Shown: positions 5,565 through 8,903 of the stretch, piece after piece
Layout of the letters: the number at the start of each line of letters is the position of its first letter
How positions within the stretch are numbered: position 1 is the first letter of the stretch
Assembly: GCA_946623205.1 (NCBI GenBank)
Contig: CAMOQV010000045.1
Span: 1 to 8,903 of the forward strand
Direction of reading: 5' to 3'
From: an uncultured Clostridia bacterium
GTDB taxonomy: Bacteria; Bacillota; Clostridia; Christensenellales; UBA3700
DNA length: 8,903 nucleotides
Position numbers and translations under genes: made by a program
Notes under the pieces: generated by a model
What the model saw: only the letters and a program-made list of their open reading frames with translations
The model's database searches: none
Told to the model about the DNA's origin: nothing

Positions 5565-7265
5565 ATGGTGGGGAAAGTAATAATTAATCCAAAGACACGA
5601 TGGTATAAAGATGCCGTCGTTTATCAAATCTATCCAAGAAGCTTTTGCGATTCAAATGGTGATGGCATTGGAGACTTAAGAGGAATTATTTCAAAACTAG
5701 ATTATATCAAATCTTTAGGAGTAAATGCCGTTTGGCTATCTCCAATTTATAAATCGCCAAATGACGATAACGGATATGATATTTCGGACTATAGAGACAT
5801 CATGGATGAATTCGGAACTATGGCTGATTTTGATGAAATGCTTAAAGGTATGCATGATAGAGGAATTAAACTTATTATGGACCTTGTAGTTAATCATACA
5901 TCAGATGAGCATAAGTGGTTCTTAGAATCAAAAAAATCTAAAGATAACCCATATAGAGATTATTACATTTGGAGGGAAGGAAAAGGTAAAAAACCACCTA
6001 ACAACTGGGCAAGTAACTTCGTTGGACCAGCTTGGGAATATGATGAAACAACAAATGAATATTATCTTCACCTATTCTCTAAAAAGCAGCCAGATTTAAA
6101 CTGGGAAAATCCAAAGGTTCGTCGAGAGGTTGCAGATATTTGTAACTTCTGGTTTGAAAAGGGCGTAGATGGCTTTAGATGCGACGTTATTACATATATT
6201 TCAAAAGTGCCAGGATTACCTAATGGCAATTTCTTAAAGGATATGCCGTTAATGGGGCAACATAATTATGTTATGGGGCCTAGATATCATGAGTTTATGC
6301 ATGAGCTAAACGAGAGGGCATTTTCGCGCTATGATACTATGACTGTAGGTGAAGCTGCAGGTATAACATTTAAAGATGCCTATAAGAGCATAGATGAATC
6401 TGTTGGCGAATTGGATTCAGTATTTACTTTTGAGCATGTAAATGCAGATATGTTTATTCAAGTATTCCCACATAAACTATCTCTACCTAAATGGAAGAAA
6501 ATCTTATCTAACTGGCAAACGCTTCCTTTGACATCTCAACCAACATTGTTCTTAGAAAATCATGACCAACCTCGTTCTTGGCCAAGATTTGTTATGTATG
6601 AAAGAGAAAATAGAGATCTTGCTTGCAAGATGCTTTTGGTTGCTATGCAAATGATGAGAGGAACTGCATATGTATACCAAGGCCAAGAAATCGGTATGAC
6701 TAATATCGAGCTTAAAGATGATGAGTATATTGATATTATGGCTACAAGAATCTTTGGCACAATCAAAAAGAGTGCACCATTTTTAATGCCAGTAGCTAGA
6801 AATGCTATGGCAAAAAGAGCTAGAGATCACGCAAGAACTCCTATGCAATGGTATTCATCTGAATTGTGTGGATTCACAACAGGAAAGCCTTGGATGAAAA
6901 TTAATCCAAACCATGTCGATATAAATGTTGCAAATCAAGATAATGATAAAGATAGTATTTTGAACTTCTATAGAGAATTTATTCACTTTAGAAAAGGAAA
7001 AGAAATTATCATATCAGGATCATATGTTCCATATTATGAAAAGAGTAAGGATTTGTTTGTATATAATAGAGTTTTAGGTAAGAGAACATTCTTTACAATT
7101 TGTAACTTTAAAAATAAAGAAATTCCATTCAAAATTCCAAAGGGCTTGAAGATAAAATCTTCAAAAGTAGCAATTACAAACTACAAAACACCAGTTAGTG
7201 AAAAGCTTGATAATAGAATGATTGCTCCATTTGAAGCTGTCGTTTATGAGCTTGAATTAGAATAG
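5565..7265 (+). CDS. GH13 alpha-glucosidase, oligo-1,6-glucosidase-like
   Basis: This 566-residue protein, of normal family length, is a complete GH13 enzyme. It has the VVYQIYPRSFCDSNGDGIGD N-terminus with a calcium-type DSNGDGIGD loop at 29-37. Region I is DLVVNH at 106-111. Region II is GFRCDVI, with nucleophile Asp207. Region III is VGEAAG, with acid/base Glu263. Region IV is ENHDQPR, with transition-state stabiliser Asp334. KKQPDLNWENP at 173-183 is also typical of the oligo-1,6-glucosidase subfamily. Val208 directly after the nucleophile is the residue associated with alpha-1,6 over alpha-1,4 cleavage, so isomaltose or short branched alpha-glucans are likely substrates; trehalose-6-phosphate hydrolase is a close alternative. 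No signal peptide is seen, so it should be cytosolic. AAGGGG at 5551-5556 sets the start. It lies 5 nt after the ACS-like gene and directly abuts the sirtuin. Its role fits with glgB nearby, not obviously with the upstream metalloenzyme. Confidence 0.92.
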   Translation: MVGKVIINPKTRWYKDAVVYQIYPRSFCDSNGDGIGDLRGIISKLDYIKSLGVNAVWLSPIYKSPNDDNGYDISDYRDIMDEFGTMADFDEMLKGMHDRGIKLIMDLVVNHTSDEHKWFLESKKSKDNPYRDYYIWREGKGKKPPNNWASNFVGPAWEYDETTNEYYLHLFSKKQPDLNWENPKVRREVADICNFWFEKGVDGFRCDVITYISKVPGLPNGNFLKDMPLMGQHNYVMGPRYHEFMHELNERAFSRYDTMTVGEAAGITFKDAYKSIDESVGELDSVFTFEHVNADMFIQVFPHKLSLPKWKKILSNWQTLPLTSQPTLFLENHDQPRSWPRFVMYERENRDLACKMLLVAMQMMRGTAYVYQGQEIGMTNIELKDDEYIDIMATRIFGTIKKSAPFLMPVARNAMAKRARDHARTPMQWYSSELCGFTTGKPWMKINPNHVDINVANQDNDKDSILNFYREFIHFRKGKEIIISGSYVPYYEKSKDLFVYNRVLGKRTFFTICNFKNKEIPFKIPKGLKIKSSKVAITNYKTPVSEKLDNRMIAPFEAVVYELELE

Positions 7266-7985
7266 ATGATAGAGATAGAAAAATTACAAGAATTAATAGA
7301 TAAATCTAACAAAATTGTTTTCTTTGGAGGAGCAGGCGTAAGTACCGAATCAGGTATACCTGACTTTAGAAGCCAGGATGGCCTATACAATCAAAAATAC
7401 AAGTATCCTCCAGAGCAAATAATTTCTCATACATTTTTTGTCCATAAAACGGCCGAATTTTACGATTTCTACAAAGATAGGATGCTTTGTTTAGATGCAA
7501 AGCCAAACGTCACTCATGAGGCTCTAGCAAAGCTAGAAGCGAAAGGAAAGATGCTTGGAATTGTAACCCAAAATATTGATGGATTGCATCAACTTGCTGG
7601 CTCAAAAGTAGTCTATGAATTGCACGGAAGTGTCCTTAGAAATTATTGTACAAAATGTCATAAATTTTACGATGTGAATTTTATAAAAAATTCAAATGGT
7701 ATTCCAACTTGCTCTTGTGGAGGAGTTGTAAAACCAGATGTTGTGCTATATGAAGAAGGCCTTGATGAGAGCGTAATTATGGGCGCTGTAAACGCAATTG
7801 AAAATGCGGATTTATTAATCATTGCTGGTACGTCTTTAGTGGTGCAACCAGCAGCTAGTTTAATCAACTATTATAACGGAAAAGACATAGTCTTAATTAA
7901 CAAAACTCCAACCCCAGCTGACTATAGAGCAACGCTTTGTTTGCACGATTCTTTAGGGTCAGTGTTCGGGAAATTGAATATCTAG
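7266..7985 (+). CDS. NAD-dependent protein deacylase, sirtuin (Sir2) family
   Basis: The 239-residue protein is a complete bacterial sirtuin. It has GAGVSTESGIPDFR at 22-35 (NAD binding), TQNIDGLHQLAG at 101-112 and catalytic His120 in HGS. The four zinc cysteines are Cys128, Cys131, Cys149 and Cys151 (C-X2-C ... C-X-C). VKPDVVLYEE at 155-164 and GTSLVVQPAASL at 188-199 complete the Rossmann part. Sirtuins remove acetyl or other acyl groups from lysines, consuming NAD and releasing O-acyl-ADP-ribose and nicotinamide. The motifs resemble the Thermotoga/Clostridium type rather than the Tyr/Arg-containing desuccinylase type, so acetyl-lysine is the likely target. The ATG follows the preceding TAG stop with no gap and no visible ribosome binding site, suggesting translation by re-initiation. 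Its substrate among the neighbours, if any, is unknown. It is the last gene of the apparent unit, and I found no hairpin terminator after it. Confidence 0.95.
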   Translation: MIEIEKLQELIDKSNKIVFFGGAGVSTESGIPDFRSQDGLYNQKYKYPPEQIISHTFFVHKTAEFYDFYKDRMLCLDAKPNVTHEALAKLEAKGKMLGIVTQNIDGLHQLAGSKVVYELHGSVLRNYCTKCHKFYDVNFIKNSNGIPTCSCGGVVKPDVVLYEEGLDESVIMGAVNAIENADLLIIAGTSLVVQPAASLINYYNGKDIVLINKTPTPADYRATLCLHDSLGSVFGKLNI

Positions 7986-8091
7986 TCCTAAATTTTCCAT
8001 ATATTTATATATAAATTATAAAATGCGTATTGAATCGCGCATTATTGAATGTTATAATTTTGGTATTAAGATGAAAAGGAGTTGGCACACG
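7986..8091 (+). promoter_or_regulatory. Promoter and leader of glgB
   Basis: The -35 element TTGAAT at 8030-8035 and a perfect -10 TATAAT at 8053-8058 are separated by 17 bp, the ideal sigma-A spacing. Transcription should start near 8065, giving a leader of roughly 27 nt. AAAAGGAG at 8074-8081 is the ribosome binding site, ten bases before the ATG at 8092. An in-frame ATG at 8071 precedes this site and is therefore rejected as the start. The 7986-8025 stretch is very AT-rich and shows no G/C stem followed by a T run, so no intrinsic terminator separates the upstream operon from glgB. Confidence 0.75.
8022..8043. repeat. Small inverted repeat around the glgB -35 element
   Basis: AATGCG at 8022-8027 is the reverse complement of CGCATT at 8038-8043, with ten bases between that include the TTGAAT -35 element. 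It contains the only G/C-rich islands of this intergenic region. The position suggests a repressor site, but with six-base arms chance cannot be excluded and no regulator can be named. Confidence 0.35.
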
Positions 8092-8903
8092 ATGATCGAT
8101 ACAAAGCAACCGGTTTATTTATTCCACGAAGGAACGAACCACGAAGCATACAAATTGTTGAGTCCTAGCCAAGTAGTTGAAGGGGGAAAGAAAGGATGGG
8201 TGTTCAGAGTTTGGGCACCACATGCAAAAACTGTTTCTGTTGTAGGGGATTTCAATTACTGGGATAGATCTTCTAATCCAATGTACAAAATTAGTGATGG
8301 CATTTGGGAAGTATTTGTTGAAGGTCCAAAAATTTACGATAACTACAAATATAGCATCGAAGCTCAAGATGGCAGAATTATTATGAAGTCTGACCCATAT
8401 GCGCTTCATACTGAAACTGCTCCACAAAATGCATCTAAGCTTTATGAATCTTCATACAAATGGGGCGATGCAAAATGGATAAAAGCAAGAGAAGCTGTTA
8501 ATCCATATGAATCACCAATGAACATTTATGAACTTCATTTAGGAAGCTGGAGAAGACACCAAGATGGCAATGTAATGAACTATAGAGACATTGCAAACGA
8601 TCTTGTAAATTATGTTAAGGATATGGGCTATACTCACGTAGAGATTTTGCCTATTACAGAATATCCATTTGATGGTTCTTGGGGATATCAAGTTACTGGT
8701 ATGTTTGCTCCAACATCAAGATACGGAACTCCAGATGATTTTAGATATTTTATCGATACGCTTCATAAAAATGGTATCGGTGTATTTTTAGATTGGGTAA
8801 TTGCACATTTCCCTAAAGACGAATATGGCCTTTATGAATTCGATGGCGAAAAGACATACGAATATGAAGAAGGTTGGAAATGTGAACATAAAGAATGGGG
8901 AAC
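8092..8903 (+). CDS. glgB: 1,4-alpha-glucan (glycogen) branching enzyme, N-terminal 270 residues (runs off right edge)
   Basis: The open frame from the ATG at 8092 runs to the window end. Residues 36-58 (WVFRVWAPHAK, then VVGDFNYWD) form the CBM48 domain. The GH13 catalytic domain begins with NIYELHLGSWRR at 144-155. It continues with VEILPITEYPFDGSWGYQ at 183-200, VTGMFAPTSRYGTPDDF at 201-217 and region I GVFLDWVIAHFPKD at 230-243. GlgB cuts an alpha-1,4 chain and rejoins it as an alpha-1,6 branch during glycogen synthesis in the cytosol. Region I usually reads DWVPAHF or DWVPGHF; here Ile237 replaces the proline, while Asp234 and His239 are kept. The N-terminus starts close to the CBM48, as in the shorter Firmicutes enzymes. 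The later catalytic residues are outside the window. It has its own promoter and ribosome binding site, and it may start a glycogen operon. Confidence 0.95.
   Translation, partial: MIDTKQPVYLFHEGTNHEAYKLLSPSQVVEGGKKGWVFRVWAPHAKTVSVVGDFNYWDRSSNPMYKISDGIWEVFVEGPKIYDNYKYSIEAQDGRIIMKSDPYALHTETAPQNASKLYESSYKWGDAKWIKAREAVNPYESPMNIYELHLGSWRRHQDGNVMNYRDIANDLVNYVKDMGYTHVEILPITEYPFDGSWGYQVTGMFAPTSRYGTPDDFRYFIDTLHKNGIGVFLDWVIAHFPKDEYGLYEFDGEKTYEYEEGWKCEHKEWG

Noticed and set aside
415..7985. Nitrogenase-like system, because of the NifH-related P-loop ATPase plus the iron-sulfur alpha/beta pair
   Set aside because: The ATPase carries the CooC CxC motif rather than NifH cluster cysteines, and the alpha/beta subunits match the dehydratase/benzoyl-CoA reductase family, not NifD/NifK.
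7986..8025. AT-rich palindromic stretch as a terminator of the upstream operon
   Set aside because: It can form only weak A/T pairs, with no G/C stem and no T run after it.
8071..8092. Upstream in-frame ATG as an alternative glgB start
   Set aside because: The AAAAGGAG site at 8074-8081 lies after this ATG and is correctly spaced for the ATG at 8092; nothing serves the upstream one.
8119..8427. 102-codon open frame on the minus strand
   Set aside because: It is antisense to the CBM48 region of glgB, which is strongly supported. It is a by-product of codon bias.
1..8903. CRISPR arrays, tRNA or rRNA genes, insertion sequences, toxin-antitoxin or phage genes
   Set aside because: Reading both strands I saw no spaced direct repeats, no tRNA-like cloverleaf in either intergenic region and no transposase or integrase motifs. 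Almost all of the window is taken by supported genes.

Overview
The window is AT-rich, with tightly packed genes, strong AGGAGG-type ribosome binding sites and sigma-A-like promoters. The gene families (ABC-F ATPase, 2-hydroxyacyl-CoA dehydratase relatives with their ATP-dependent activator, a CooC/AcsF-type ATPase, bacterial-type GlgB) point to an anaerobic, low-GC member of the Firmicutes, probably Clostridia. The sequence alone does not give the genus or species.

Layout. (1) Positions 1-308, minus strand: the first 102 codons of an ABC-F ATPase, running off the left edge. (2) 309-414: a divergent intergenic region with -10-like elements and a 10-bp inverted repeat just upstream of the main operon. 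(3) 415-7985, plus strand: an apparently continuous eight-gene unit in which no gap exceeds 11 nt and several stops and starts overlap as TAATG. In order: a CooC/AcsF-like P-loop ATPase with the metal-binding Cys-X-Cys; a HadC/HgdB-type subunit; a HadB/HgdA-type subunit with a long N-terminal extension; the BadF/HgdC-type [4Fe-4S] ATPase activator; a 37-codon small ORF; a 238-residue protein that looks like a free-standing middle domain of acetyl-CoA synthase (ACS) ending in a short Cys cluster; a GH13 alpha-glucosidase; and a sirtuin. (4) 7986-8091: an intergenic region with a good promoter (TTGAAT, 17 bp, TATAAT) that carries a small inverted repeat. (5) 8092 to the right edge: the first 270 codons of the glycogen branching enzyme GlgB.

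The most interesting part is 415-5559. The alpha/beta pair plus activator is the architecture of enzymes in which ATP hydrolysis drives an electron to very low potential (2-hydroxyacyl-CoA dehydratases, benzoyl-CoA reductases, double-cubane cluster proteins). Here it is combined with two proteins related to the CO dehydrogenase/ACS world: a CooC/AcsF-type metallocluster ATPase and a truncated ACS-like protein. No CO dehydrogenase, full ACS, CoA-transferase or electron-transfer flavoprotein is visible. The alpha subunit has lost the residues that usually precede its cluster cysteine in dehydratases. My inference is a dedicated ATP-driven metalloenzyme of unknown substrate, with its own cluster-maturation factor, rather than an ordinary 2-hydroxyacyl-CoA dehydratase.

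The alpha-glucosidase, and glgB across the next promoter, belong to alpha-glucan metabolism. They may share transcription with the upstream system without sharing its function.
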